This document shows, in pieces, positions 1 to 10,023 of a stretch of 64,000 bases of DNA. Positions within the stretch are counted from its first letter, which is position 1. Every line of letters starts with the position of its first letter. The DNA lies in contig CAUWAG010000012.1 of assembly GCA_963556695.1 (NCBI GenBank), positions 3,968,001 through 4,032,000 of the forward strand. Direction: 5' to 3'. Below the pieces are notes generated by a model. It was not told where the DNA came from and ran no database searches. It saw only the letters and a program-made list of their open reading frames with translations. The stretch comes from Anthostomella pinea (taxonomy: Eukaryota; Ascomycota; Sordariomycetes; Xylariales; Xylariaceae). The position numbers and the translations under genes were made by a program.

Positions 1-3
1 GAA

Positions 4-777
4 GTGATGATGGAGGGCCCGTTCCAGGTCATCCGGGCGGACCTCAAGCCTACCGCACCTCAGAAAGAAACATTTTGGGCGGCCATCTTTAATGGATGGT
101 TCGCAGGCATGTTCCCATTCCCTCCCCGGCCCCCAGAACGCATACTGGCCAAGTTCGCCACTGTCATCGGCACCTGGGGCGAGGATATCGATGATAGCCC
201 CCAGACACCGGCCGGGAATGTGGAAGCAGGCTCATCATCAAGTAAACCAACTGGAATGAAGAGAAAGGCAGATGAGATGTCGGGATTTCCGCAGGTTGGA
301 AGTGGACGGAATGCACCAACCCAGCGACGTAAGGGTTCGGCGGCTCTGATCCTACCAGCACGAGCCAAATACCTTGGATCCCTCACCTGGCTGGCAAGCG
401 ACTCGCTTGGAAAGAGTGCACCTCTCAAATACATCAAGTGGAGTAACGCGGATGAAACTGATCCCAACGACCGAGGCCACTTCACCACAGAGCAGCAGAT
501 CAGCGGCATGGCCAGGTACGACGATAGCCAGATCGCATGGGTCAACGAGTGGAACAATTCCCTGGCGTTGTACCTCATCCGATGCAGGATCCATACGATG
601 GAGTTCCCCGACGGTCCCACTGATTTTGCCGTCTTCAGTACCGCCGACTACAAGTCATTCGAACTCTTTGGTACAGAATTCGACAAGTTGGCGGCAGCAA
701 AGCGGGACGCCACCGTCAATGCAAGCCTCGCACCCCATTTCCGCCCTATCTTCCCGACCTATCTGGCACTGCAATGA
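4..777 (+). CDS. Hypothetical protein, 257 aa, possibly cut by the window edge
   Basis: Open frame from the first bases of the window to a TGA at 775-777. It uses C/G-ending codons typical of expressed fungal genes, which the antisense frame at 60-620 does not. The protein has a hydrophobic/aromatic N-terminal stretch (residues 23-42, rich in F, W and P). A low-complexity Ser/Lys-rich linker follows with a basic KRKADE motif near residue 86, a possible nuclear localisation signal. A mixed C-terminal domain comes last (residues 115-257). The ATG at 7 may be internal, because the window begins only 3 bases upstream. I do not recognise the family. Confidence 0.5.
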   Translation: MMMEGPFQVIRADLKPTAPQKETFWAAIFNGWFAGMFPFPPRPPERILAKFATVIGTWGEDIDDSPQTPAGNVEAGSSSSKPTGMKRKADEMSGFPQVGSGRNAPTQRRKGSAALILPARAKYLGSLTWLASDSLGKSAPLKYIKWSNADETDPNDRGHFTTEQQISGMARYDDSQIAWVNEWNNSLALYLIRCRIHTMEFPDGPTDFAVFSTADYKSFELFGTEFDKLAAAKRDATVNASLAPHFRPIFPTYLALQ

Positions 778-1310
778 GTTCCAGATCCAGAAAGCGCCGC
801 ACGTATCCAAAGACACTTCTTTCGTGGATAGAGAAGTTTGGGCATATCAGATCGGCGTTTCACTGCTTCAACATTCTAGTGAGTAGCCAACAGCCCAGTC
901 CATATGCATTATCACGTACTGACTATGTGGACAGCATACACCTGCTTCCATATCGGCCACAGCAGGGCCGAAGATGTGCAAGATAGGCGCGGAAGGGTGA
1001 GAAGCACAAGTTGAACTTGATCATTTCACCTCATTGGGCGACAGAGGATGTCGTTATGTACATAGTTTATCGAGCTGCACCGTCCGTTGTAGACAAGATA
1101 ATCTGAGACAGTTCAAGATACCATGCCAAATGACCACCTCCTTGAACCTTCCGTGACGACAGTGATCCTAACAATTCGCTTCGAACACATCTCGTCAGAC
1201 CTCACCGCTGCCCATTTGGACCCCATGAGGCGGACTTCGGTTTCATCGACCAAGCCAGTCACTCCTCCATTAGGTCGATCATATCCCAGTCCCTGTCCAT
1301 CTAACACCAC

Positions 1311-1505
1311 GTGGCGATACACGATGACTGGCTGTTCTACGGCACCATCCACTTCCGCTTCAGTTCTATCTACGACGCCCGCTGGTTCTTCTTCCTTAGC
1401 ATTCACCCGCATCTGCGGCCCATGTTTAGGCGCATCACTATCAGCCACCTCGGCACCGCTCCCCAGCGCCTACCCATTCGAGATCGGCAACGGGCTTGTC
1501 GCTGA
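1311..1505 (+). CDS. Possible orphan exon, 64 codons
   Basis: The frame from GTG 1311 to TGA 1503-1505 has strongly coding-like codon use, with C or G in most third positions through the DDWLFYGTIHFRF region. The aromatic-rich translation resembles the central part of short fungal F-box-like or DUF7730-like proteins. No ATG or convincing splice acceptor could be fixed upstream, because a TAA lies just before it in frame. It may be a relic exon or part of a decayed gene. Confidence 0.22.
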   Translation: MAIHDDWLFYGTIHFRFSSIYDARWFFFLSIHPHLRPMFRRITISHLGTAPQRLPIRDRQRACR

Positions 1506-1895
1506 CGAGCACGGCCGTAGCCCAGCCCTACCATAACTACATCCTCCCTCGTGTACATGGGGCGAAATCTTCCACCTTCCCCACGTCACCGCCGACCTGT
1601 GTACCCGAGCACTCCACCACTTCCAATGCCAGGATCATCTTCTTTTAACATGGTGCTGCGGCTACAGTCCTCGCCCAAGCACAGGCAGAACACCTTGTAG
1701 TTAGTGAAATGCAGCCCCGAGTTACCGGCTGCAAGGAATCCAATGACAAGGACTCCGACAAGGACAACAACGAGTCTAGCGATGACTCCAGCGATGACTT
1801 TGATAGTGATTCAGATGTGGTCTTCCCTGGAATCACTTCGCGCCTCGGCCATTCCCAGTTTTCCCATCGAAATATCCATAGGAAATTTCGAAATA

Positions 1896-1973
1896 CTGGG
1901 ATAAGCATGCAGGAATAAGCAGCTCTGGTGTTATACGCTGCTTTCGACGCTTATCTTAGTGTGCTTATCCCAA
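1896..1973 (+). mobile_element. MITE copy 1, 78 bp, TA-flanked
   Basis: The element is bounded by TA on both sides (1894-1895 and 1974-1975). Its ends are inverted repeats made of the nonamer GATAAGCA/GAATAAGCA repeated twice at the left. The complementary GCTTATC/TGCTTATCCC is repeated twice at the right. It aligns without gaps over 60 bp to copy 2 at 3904-3982. A TA target site and short inverted termini point to a Tc1/mariner- or pogo-type non-autonomous element. Confidence 0.65.
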
Positions 1974-1990
1974 TAAAGTTATTTCTGGAG

Positions 1991-3343
1991 TTACCAGCAG
2001 TTGTACTGTGGCTCGAATACCCGTGCATCTTCCGCGGCTGAATCATCCTCTTCGTCCTCCTCATGATCTTCCTCGGCAGGCTTGTTCGATACCACTACCG
2101 TCTTTGCGAGTACATCGTCCTTTGCGTCAGGCAGCATCTCGTGATCATCCTCGAGCTCTTCAAACTCATCACGGATTGTCGTGGACTTGTGATCGGCGAT
2201 GTGGCCTATCTCACGGGCAAGTTTTGTGAGCGCCGACAGTCTCATGTATTCCCCCGGGGAGGCCCATGTCTTTTGATCTTTGTGGACGAAGTAGTCTTTC
2301 CACCATCCTGCGGCCTGGTGTCGCTGTCTTCGGAGGACGTTGATGATATAGGCGAAATATAGGTACCGGAACGACGGTCTGAATTCGTTTCGAAAGCAGA
2401 GCTCTAGGTCTTGCACCTCTGCGCCCCATGGACGAACGTCTATGTCGTCTCCCTTCTCTTTCAGTAGAGTCTCGTCCAACACGACAACCTTTAGTCGCAT
2501 TTTGGTGGAATCGCCAACCGGCACGAACGCGATCCTTGACTGGTCGAACAGTTCCTCGTATCTCTTGCGCATGGGCAATCCGTTCCTAAGACCCATGATG
2601 TGTCCGTCTTCTTCCTTAGTTCCGCCGAACACATGCACGGCCGAAGCCTCGCCGGCGTTGCAGGCAACGCTGTGAGCAGCCTTCATTTGGCCTAATTCGA
2701 CATATCGTCCAGATACAACACACCAAATCGCCGACTCTGCGATTTGGCATTTGCGCGCATCGTGCGCCTTGAAGAGGTCATTCGTGAATCTTCCTTGCTC
2801 GCCTTTGTCCCTGCTCTCGAAGAGTGTGAATCTGGCGTTCGGCGGGCTTCTGTATCGGCTCATGTGAAGATCGATGTAGGCGTAGTCGTGGATTGGCAGC
2901 TTCTGCATTTGGAGCGCTGCATCAGTCAACGAGCCTATTGCCGCATACTTAGAAACCTTCGCGGATGCGATAATAGCTGCCGAGCGACCAACTTCAGTCT
3001 CAAGACGTCTGAGTTCACCCCTATACTCTGACTCTTTGATGTTGAATTTGACGAGGACTTTTCCGGCATGGTGATCTTTCACCATGTGCTTCAAGACCCG
3101 GGAAGCGAAGTCGAATTGGGCCTCTTCTGCCACGATGTACGAATCAATAAGGCGGCGGAATGTCGCGTGAACAAAATTATTGTACGACTCCGACCCATCG
3201 GGACCATGGGTTTTCGATTTCCTAGCATTCTGGATTTCGTGTGTGCTTGCTGCGGATAGCTTGGAAAAGTTCAGGTTCGCCGATTGGGACTTCTCTATGA
3301 ATGGTGCGATTACCCTTGGAATCTCGGGATTGCGGACAGACAT
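1991..3343 (-). CDS. HNH_2-type nuclease domain protein, 450 aa
   Basis: Intronless frame starting at ATG 3341-3343. Residues 205-275 carry the pattern of fungal HNH_2 (PF13391-like) proteins. There is an IWCVVSG entry strand, an AAH motif (H224) following a short loop, and then GLRNGLPM (N254) with ELFD (F266-D267) and the closing VPV strand. The last His of a classical HNH motif is not obvious, as in many fungal members. Residues 55-150 are probably helical, and the C-terminal 50 residues are highly acidic (EEDHEEDEEDDS). Such proteins are numerous in ascomycetes and their biological role is not established. A TATATAAA box lies upstream on this strand. Confidence 0.7.
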   Translation of the reverse strand: MSVRNPEIPRVIAPFIEKSQSANLNFSKLSAASTHEIQNARKSKTHGPDGSESYNNFVHATFRRLIDSYIVAEEAQFDFASRVLKHMVKDHHAGKVLVKFNIKESEYRGELRRLETEVGRSAAIIASAKVSKYAAIGSLTDAALQMQKLPIHDYAYIDLHMSRYRSPPNARFTLFESRDKGEQGRFTNDLFKAHDARKCQIAESAIWCVVSGRYVELGQMKAAHSVACNAGEASAVHVFGGTKEEDGHIMGLRNGLPMRKRYEELFDQSRIAFVPVGDSTKMRLKVVVLDETLLKEKGDDIDVRPWGAEVQDLELCFRNEFRPSFRYLYFAYIINVLRRQRHQAAGWWKDYFVHKDQKTWASPGEYMRLSALTKLAREIGHIADHKSTTIRDEFEELEDDHEMLPDAKDDVLAKTVVVSNKPAEEDHEEDEEDDSAAEDARVFEPQYNCW

Positions 3344-3620
3344 AGTTCCAACGACAACAAGGACTCCGACAAGAACTTCGACAAGTACCCCGACAAGAGC
3401 TTTGAGAAGGATAACGATGGATCTAGTCTGGTTGGGCTACAGTGATATACACCAGGTTGTAGAATGCGTTATGTTGCGATTCTGCTAGGATACAAGTGTA
3501 GATGAATGTCGAGGTTGACTGAGGTGGGGGTGTGGTATGTTCTGGGTGACGATGGGAAGATGTGATTGTATGTGGTTTGTGGAGAAGATCTTCGCGAGAT
3601 TCACGTGTGAAGGTTTCGTC

Positions 3621-3630
3621 TTTATATAGG
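3621..3630 (-). promoter_or_regulatory. TATA box of the HNH gene
   Basis: On the minus strand the sequence reads CCTATATAAA about 280 nt upstream of the HNH gene ATG, a consensus TATA box in a position compatible with a moderately long 5' UTR. Confidence 0.45.
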
Positions 3631-3903
3631 GCTCTCGTGACTCATCGGAAAAATGTATACGAAGGTTTCGCTAGAGCTATATTGGCGTTGCATGTGAGGC
3701 CGAGGAAGGAGACGAACAGAGTCCAGCCATGAGCCACTAAAAAAATTACCTTAAAAAACAAAACCAAGAAACAAACCCGGGAATTTCCCCAAGGTCACGG
3801 CAAAGCCTGAATTGATCCTACAGCATTGTTACACTCAGTCCTTATAAGTCTGCGTACGCGCACGTTAATAAGATTTTAATCACCCGTAAAAAATGTCAAA
3901 ATA

Positions 3904-3982
3904 ATGAAATAAGCTTACTAGAATAAGCAATTCTGGTTTTAATCGCTTTATTTAATGCTTATCTCTATATGCTTATTCTGAA
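3904..3982 (+). mobile_element. MITE copy 2, 79 bp, TA-flanked
   Basis: Flanked by TA at 3902-3903 and 3983-3984. Its inner 60 bp (3920-3979) align without gaps to 1912-1971 of copy 1. Many differences are G:C to A:T, which suits age or RIP-like decay. The ends show the AGAATAAGCA...TGCTTATTCT inverted repeat. Confidence 0.65.
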
Positions 3983-4351
3983 TACGATAGATTTTCCTTC
4001 GTTTGCTCGATGGGTGGGGTGCGGAGACTTATGAGGGTTCAGTGTACCATCTTTTAATCTGCTGGGTTGGGAACACGAAGACTGAGGTGGGGTGGTTCCG
4101 CGAGAGAAAAGTCAGGATAGGGCATTCAGAGTGTTACGTATTAGGAGAGGAAGAAGGATAGCTGAAGGGAGCACCTTTCCTGATTGAATAAGCAGGAAAG
4201 TGACCTCCGGCAGCTATCTAACCAAGTGATCCCACAGGATGACCAATATACGTGCTCAGGCTAAGTACGCCACTGAGCAACATATTCTGACACACCTACA
4301 CTCTCGACGGGGCAGAAATGCATCTCGAGGCCAGCGAGGGGCTCCAAGATC

Positions 4352-4546
4352 TGTGAGATTTCAAAGTGTTCTATTAAGGAGAGGAATTCCAGCTACTCTG
4401 GAGCGGCCAGAGTGGCCCTATATATCCAAGATACTAAAGGAAAGGATACGTGGCCTTATGTGGCCACGTATGTGACAGAGTCACAGATGGGGATGGTGAT
4501 CCTGAAGGATGACTATGGATGGGCTAACGTAGCCCAGAATCCAACA
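4352..4546 (+). repeat. Solo LTR copy 1, 195 bp, 5-bp target duplication
   Basis: Begins TGTGAGATTT and ends GAATCCAACA (TG...CA termini). It is flanked by the direct repeat AGATC at 4347-4351 and 4547-4551. It differs from the copies at 41632 and 46072 by a single missing A in an A-run. A TATATAT box and the palindrome around TACGTGGCC...GGCCACGTA lie inside. No internal retrotransposon sequence is present, so it is a solo LTR or a very small TRIM-type element. Confidence 0.9.
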
Positions 4547-4645
4547 AGATCTCAGATTGGAAAGGCCATTCTTTACTAGTGTTGTAGCGCCCTATCGGGA
4601 TATGTATCGAGACGCGATGGTATCGCCTTCGAATGTTTCTCATAC

Positions 4646-6151
4646 TCAACCCCCAGCAATAACGTCTCCCTTACATGGTTGCCCGTATAGGTCTTCGTAA
4701 TAGCTCTTGTCCATCCCAGCTTGTTCCCGAGCCTCTGCATTGAAGGGGCCTTTCACCGCACCCCTAAAGTGCTTCTGAACGTTGCTCCGAAAGACTTGTA
4801 CCGGATCAGTGCCTTCTTGCTGGCATATCCACGACAGCCATCTGTGGCCCGTCGTAACATGTGTGATCTCGTCATTGTGGATGATGGTTAAGACGTCGAC
4901 GCTCTCCGCGTCCTTGGCGTTGCGGAACTTCTCGATCGTAAGCGGGTTGATGTCAAGACCACGAGCCTCGTGGACGAGAGCGATCACGCTTATCCTGGCG
5001 CGAAGGTCGTGTGCCGTCCTCGTGGCAGACTCCCATAAGCCATGGTGGACTGGCAAATCACCGAAATGGCTGCCCAGTTCTTCGAGTCTTGCACGCAGGA
5101 GAGAAAAGTGCTTCGCCTCGTCGTTGGCGACTTTGAGCCAGTCATAATAGAAGGTCCTCGGCAGCTGTTGGGACAAGTCTGTGGTCGGCACCGTCGTCTG
5201 AAACGTGGCGAACCTAACGCATATATCGATCGCAAGGTCGATCGCCCATTGTTCTATGTTGGCCAGGGCATGGAGAATGGTGATCCTGCTCTTGAGACTT
5301 CCTCCCTTCCCACCCTTGGGCATCTGCCCCGGTCTCACCTCTTTCAGGTCACCACGTGGGGGCTCATCAGGCGCAGTTACCGTTCCAGCCCCAAGCCGCA
5401 TGGGGGAAGGTGACTGCTCCCGCGTAGCGAATAGGGAGAACAGGTGGCTAGTAAGCTCAATCTTGTGTTCGGGGTTGCATGTGTTGAGGATATGGACACA
5501 CCAGTCGCATAAGGACGCGCCCTCGCCAAGGAATGTAGGAGATCCGGTGGGCTGCTCTCTTCGGCCGTGTTTGTATTTTACGGTCTCGCTAACTGGCTCC
5601 ATCTTCGCAAGCTGCACGTTGTCTGCCTCGGCAAATTGCAAGCTCACCCGGCCATCGTCGACGGTAACGGGAAATGTGCAGGCCTTGCTGCCGTAACTCG
5701 ACTCACCAGTCTCGACATTGAAGTCATACGCATGCCACGGACACGACGCGATGTAGGAAGAGTCCTCGATGTCGATGTGAGCATCTGTCATTGGACCGCC
5801 TGCATGGGGACACTCAGCCTCCATGGCGTAAAAAGTCCAACCATCGGGCTTTTGTAGCGCGGGCACACCGGACCCATGGATTTTTGGGAGACGGAAAAGA
5901 ACCAGGCGCTTGCCATTTGACAGTAAGAGCGAGTACCGGGAATGCGTGAGATTTGCAGTCTTTCCTATGGCGATGGTCGACATACTGCAGCGTGGTAAGA
6001 ACCAACACGCTGGTTCTCTGACTACTAGACTCGGTCCGAAGGATGAAAACAAGTTCTTGGTCAGAAACGGAGAGATGTTTCGAAACTTGGCATTCATGAT
6101 AGATCCCCAACGGTCGCGACGCGGGGCGAGCTGAGGAGCGCAGAGAGACAC
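4646..6151 (-). CDS. Rieske [2Fe-2S] - DUF455 ferritin-like fusion protein, 501 aa
   Basis: Two domains in one intronless frame. Residues 65-175 form a Rieske-type iron-sulfur domain with C114-P-H116 and C137-P-W-H140, the four cluster ligands. Residues 205-490 match DUF455, a ferritin-like four-helix fold. It shows LCDWCVHILNT, then NIEQWAIDLA, then ANDEAKHF, then VHEARGLD, and finally HNDEITHV. These Glu and His residues are placed as di-iron ligands. The first ~56 residues (basic, with Phe/Leu/Ser) could be a mitochondrial presequence. An internal start at M57 (MSTIAIGK) is the alternative. By family logic the Rieske part could pass electrons to a di-iron oxidase or hydroxylase centre, but no substrate is known to me. 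Confidence 0.82.
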   Translation of the reverse strand: MSLCAPQLAPRRDRWGSIMNAKFRNISPFLTKNLFSSFGPSLVVREPACWFLPRCSMSTIAIGKTANLTHSRYSLLLSNGKRLVLFRLPKIHGSGVPALQKPDGWTFYAMEAECPHAGGPMTDAHIDIEDSSYIASCPWHAYDFNVETGESSYGSKACTFPVTVDDGRVSLQFAEADNVQLAKMEPVSETVKYKHGRREQPTGSPTFLGEGASLCDWCVHILNTCNPEHKIELTSHLFSLFATREQSPSPMRLGAGTVTAPDEPPRGDLKEVRPGQMPKGGKGGSLKSRITILHALANIEQWAIDLAIDICVRFATFQTTVPTTDLSQQLPRTFYYDWLKVANDEAKHFSLLRARLEELGSHFGDLPVHHGLWESATRTAHDLRARISVIALVHEARGLDINPLTIEKFRNAKDAESVDVLTIIHNDEITHVTTGHRWLSWICQQEGTDPVQVFRSNVQKHFRGAVKGPFNAEAREQAGMDKSYYEDLYGQPCKGDVIAGG

Positions 6152-7394
6152 CGGGTTGTTTCAGAGATTTCAATGATGGAAGCGTCACAGTTGAGACGTG
6201 AACATTTGTGATGCAGTTCAATGTTTGAGATGTGCGGTGTGGCTGATACGTGTGGCTGAGTGTCAGTGGCTTGTCATCTGATTGTCGGCCAGGCCAGCTG
6301 GTCAGAGCCGGGGACACCTGCCGCAGCGGTGTTTAACCTTTTGCAAGTTGACGGTCTCAATTGAGACGATCCGGTCCCAACTTTGTTCTATTTTGACAAC
6401 CTCGCACAGCGCCCACGGCGCGTTGGCCTGGATTTTAATTTGCAAGGAGCTATCTCGGAAGGTACCAATGTGGGAACCTGATCTGACCGCATCAATATGA
6501 TGACGACGTTTCCCCTAGGTCCAAGAATATCGTGGCTCAAGCGACTGCCCATGCATCCTGGAACACGGAAAGGGCGGGTGCCGAAGTTGAGGCTGAATTG
6601 TGGTCGGCCATGATGCCAAGAATGTTTGATCGGTGCCGTCGTCGCTTGCAAGTTGCACCGCAGCGTCGCATTGGCGCCTCCGCGGATGCCTGGGACTTGG
6701 GCGCGGCTCGAATTAAGCATTTTACGCGGTTACAGTCTCGTCTCAGACCCCGGCCTGCCGTCCTCTTCCGGTCCACCCCCGACTCCAACGTCTGAACGTT
6801 TTCTCGGTGTCCATGATCCGCCCGTTAACCATCTTTTTAGAGCTGGCCGACTCTGGGGTGGACAACTGGGGAGACCAATGAGTTGTCCTCGTTGCCTGCG
6901 AATGCCGCTGTTTCGTCCGCAGGGGACTCGCGGTGCTAGGGGGTCATGATGATGGCAGCGTCTCGACCCATGTTCTAGAACTTCATTGCCTCATTCGGCG
7001 TTGTTGACGTTAGACGACAAGCCTGTGCTGCGCTGACGACCGGTCCTGCCTATCAACCTCGTCTCAAGTTTGCTCGCCTATGTCGAGGACCGCTGTGAAC
7101 AGGCGCCTCATTTCTGGTTCAATGCCTCCTGTGTTTGCTAATTGTCGTTCCGTGGCCGATCCGAGGGTCGTGTCGCCGAGAAGGGGATCCTTCAGCCAGA
7201 AGCACAACCGTACAAAAGGCTTTCCCATCCGGCATGCCAAGTCTTCATACCCTTCTCTTCATCCTCTATCAGTCTACCATCCCAATAGTTGATCATACCT
7301 TTCTCTTCGCTATCATATAATTGCATCAGCTCGTCGCCGGCCGACCTTTACTACTCATTCAGCCTCCTGAACAACCACAAACCCACCAGACAAA
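6152..7394. other. Intergenic, no gene seen
   Basis: Upstream of the Rieske-DUF455 gene and the small secreted-protein gene, which are divergent. The frames present overlap on both strands and show no family features. A pyrimidine-rich leader (7230-7394) precedes the ATG at 7395. Confidence 0.5.
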
Positions 7395-7678
7395 ATGAAG
7401 TACTCCGCTGTCATCCTCGCTCTCTGCGCTGTTGCCATGGGCGAACTTAGTAAGTTGGCCATCATCTCGCCAGACCTGCCCAACATCGTGAACTAATCCA
7501 AACTGCAGCCAAGGTTCCCCGAAGCAACAATGTCATCGCTCCCGCGCCTCCCGCCTTCGGACGCCGTCAGGCCGCCGGCGTCAAGACCCAGGACGGTGCC
7601 ATGAGCACTGCCGACGGCGCCGTCGTCAACTTCGACACCGCCGGTGTCTACAAGGCTGCCACCGAGGCGGGCCAGTAA
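7395..7678 (+). CDS. Small secreted protein, 74 aa, one intron
   Basis: Exons are 7395-7449 and 7509-7678. The intron starts GTAAGT, ends CTGCAG and has a CTAAT branch-like site. The product begins MKYSAVILALCAVAMG, a clear signal peptide. It continues through KVPRSNNV and APAPPAFGRRQ, where the GRR could be a Kex2-like processing point after residue 38. It ends in a neutral tail rich in Ala, Gly, Thr and Asp. There are no Cys residues after the signal, so it is not a disulfide-rich effector. A pyrimidine-rich leader precedes the ATG. The family is unknown to me and a cell-wall or extracellular role is only a guess. Confidence 0.65.
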
Positions 7679-8569
7679 GCTTGTTCCTGTCTGCAGCACA
7701 ACTTAGTGGAGATGTCGAAGGATATATGTGCGAGTTGGGACCCCAGAAAGCCGACCACAAATCCGACCCGACCGGGGGATGAGATATCCCAATTGTGGGA
7801 GCCCCAAAGGTTTTACAGCAACCGCGCCAGGGACAGAACATATGTGAAGATTGCGACACAGGAAGGGACAGGGCTGGCGTTCACTGGGTTGAAAGGTCGA
7901 GCAGAGACAGACATCTGGCCACCATATACTAGACCATATATATGCTAATATGATAAATTCACCCCAACTACCACGGGCGTCTGTCACCTTGGTCCGGAGG
8001 ATGAGTGTGCTTTGGATATTTGAAGAATGGCTGCGCGGATCGGGTCCATTCGGGCACTGGAGCGTCGAGGTACCAAGTGGTCCCCGACGGTCCCCTGGAT
8101 AGTCGATGCGGCGAATCGTACTGATTGTTACTATTTCGGTCTACTCACCTTGACGACACAGCCACCATCCGACTGAAGCCATCGTCAACGTGGCTCCGGC
8201 TGTCCGGATCGCGCAATCAACCACGCTCGGCACCGATTCAGGTGAAGACCGGGGTGGAAATCTGCAATTCCGGATCCAGCGGGGAAGGCACTGTTCAGTG
8301 TTGAAGAATGAAGATCCAGTTTTCCAGACCCGTTCGCCGTTCAATCCATGTCGTCCCCGCAGACCTCCACTTCCACAGCAGTAACTTCAGGTTCAGATCG
8401 CCACCCTGAAAACCATAGACCGCCACCCGCTAAGCCGAATTCGGATAGCATCCCCACCTCCAATTGGCTGCATTCTCGTTCTTCCACCCTCAACAACGTG
8501 AATACATCTACTTGGGTGCATTTCTTACCAAACCAAAGATACTAATCATAATCCTGCCGGGTAACAACG

Positions 8570-8600
8570 TAGGGTTAGGACTAGGGTTAGTGGTTAGGGT
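8570..8600 (+). repeat. Interstitial telomere-like motif
   Basis: Three TTAGGG-type hexamers within 31 bp, separated by short spacers (TAGGGTTAGGA, CTAGGGTTAG, TGGTTAGGGT). TTAGGG is the telomere repeat of most filamentous ascomycetes. Confidence 0.5.
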
Positions 8601-9591
8601 CAGTGGTGAGGTTTGCCGGGGGTTTGGGGGGCGGTGCGAGCCCCCCATCTGTGAATGTGTCCTTGTGTACGTGTGGTGGTGATAGTGGTGATGTTTTGTG
8701 GTGTTGTGTCGCGCGAAGGCGCGTTGTGGTTACAGTGGAATGAGCGTTGTAATTACAGTGGGTTGGGCGCTGTAATCTGGGCTGCTGTTCTAATTAGGCT
8801 TAGCGGGTGGCGGTCTATGGTTTTCAGGGTGGCGATCTAAAGTTACTGCTTCCACAGCCACCGCTTCTTCCCACCCCCCGTCGTGCTGTTTTTAGAAACA
8901 CTACCGAAAGCGGACCTGACGCTACGGGCAGCGACTCTCCACCAACCATTGGTTCTTCAACCCATCACGAGGGGTTGGGACATCTACCCGAAAGAGTGTC
9001 CATTGGTGGTTGAATGATCTCGAAGGAACGAGTCATTGAGAGCCAACTCCCCAGCAAGGCGCAGGGTCTCGGTGAAGGTCAAGTGACAGCTGCAGCCACA
9101 TCCTGTCGGCCGCAACAACAACCAACAACAACGCCTGGGTCGCGTCTTCGGACTCGCGTCTGGAGATCGCGCACGTGGGGAAGAATCTCAGCATTGGGCA
9201 GGAAATGGGCTGGCAGGGCTGATGGCCCGCAGCACATTCCACCAACCGGCCTGAAAAGAACTTCATAGCATCCATCCGCCCGTCACGGCACAGCACAGCC
9301 CTCAGCCGCGGGCCGCGCTCATTAGAATGATGACCTGAGGCCGGTGTGCGTCGCTGCATGGCATGGTGTCCCATCACAACATTGAAATTTGAAGCTCCAT
9401 CTCATCCATCAGCTGATGCTGGGGTCCCAGGTGCGTGACGCCAAGATATCCATTTCAGGCAATCTTGATACTTTGGGGTCGAAGGGCGAGAAGGTAGCAC
9501 TCAAACATACCTGGCTAACAACAAGGTCAATCCGCGCTGTGCCTGTTCACTCTTGATCTGAGACTTTGAATTGATACCCAAGGTAAGGTAT

Positions 9592-9632
9592 GGACCAGTC
9601 GGGTCTGGACCAGTCGGGTCAGGACCAGTCGG
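9592..9632 (+). repeat. 15-bp tandem repeat, 2.7 units
   Basis: The unit GGACCAGTCGGGTCT/A is repeated at 9592 and 9607, with a partial third unit ending at 9632. Confidence 0.7.
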
Positions 9633-9781
9633 CATGCTTCGAAACCCCCGCGTCACGTCAAGCACCGTGCACGGGTCCATCCCAAGAGGAACAACCTCGG
9701 GCTTGGAAGTCTCCATTTTTGGAAAGTGTACGCTCTCCAGTGCCACCTGGCGGCCCCGGAAGATACACAAGTAATATGCAG

Positions 9782-9812
9782 TGGAATAAGCAGCGGTTTG
9801 CTGCTTATTCCA
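9782..9812. repeat. Perfect 13-bp inverted repeat with the MITE terminal motif
   Basis: TGGAATAAGCAGC is followed by the loop GGTTT and then its exact reverse complement. The arms contain the GGAATAAGCA nonamer of the MITE family, and the left side extends to CAGTGGAATAAGCA. This is probably a fold-back remnant in which two MITE ends meet. Confidence 0.55.
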
Positions 9813-9977
9813 ATCAATTGCGCCTGGGATAAACTACCTGACCTATGGAAGTGAAGTTCCAAAACGAAGTAGAGGAACGAAACGGCACCCATTTCTCTTC
9901 CTGCGTTAAGCCCTGCGATCTGATTGGTGCGGAGGCTCTTTATCACGCTCCGGCGCTAGGCCCTGTATAGCTAAATA

Positions 9978-10023
9978 GGCTGGCTGGCTGGCTGGCTGAA
10001 TCCTTCCCTCCTGGCTGGCTGGC
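9978..10023 (+). repeat. GGCT microsatellite, two tracts
   Basis: Five GGCT units at 9978-9997 and about three at 10012-10023. Confidence 0.7.

Larger units (their letters stand above)
778..1990. other. Mostly non-coding stretch with one possible exon and a MITE
   Basis: No complete gene is evident. A short coding-like stretch lies at 1311-1505 and an acidic Asp/Ser-rich frame at 1709-1918 that I do not trust. The right end holds MITE copy 1 (1896-1973), just beyond the 3' end of the HNH gene. Confidence 0.4.
3344..4351. other. Intergenic, AT-rich, with promoter and MITE copy 2
   Basis: Contains the HNH gene promoter, an A/T-rich patch near 3735-3775 and MITE copy 2. From 4000 to 4351 I see only unassigned DNA leading to the solo LTR. 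Confidence 0.5.

Noticed and set aside
4352..4546. MITE interpretation of the 195-bp element
   Set aside because: Its ends are TG...CA with 5-bp duplications and no long terminal inverted repeats, which fits an LTR, not a TIR element.
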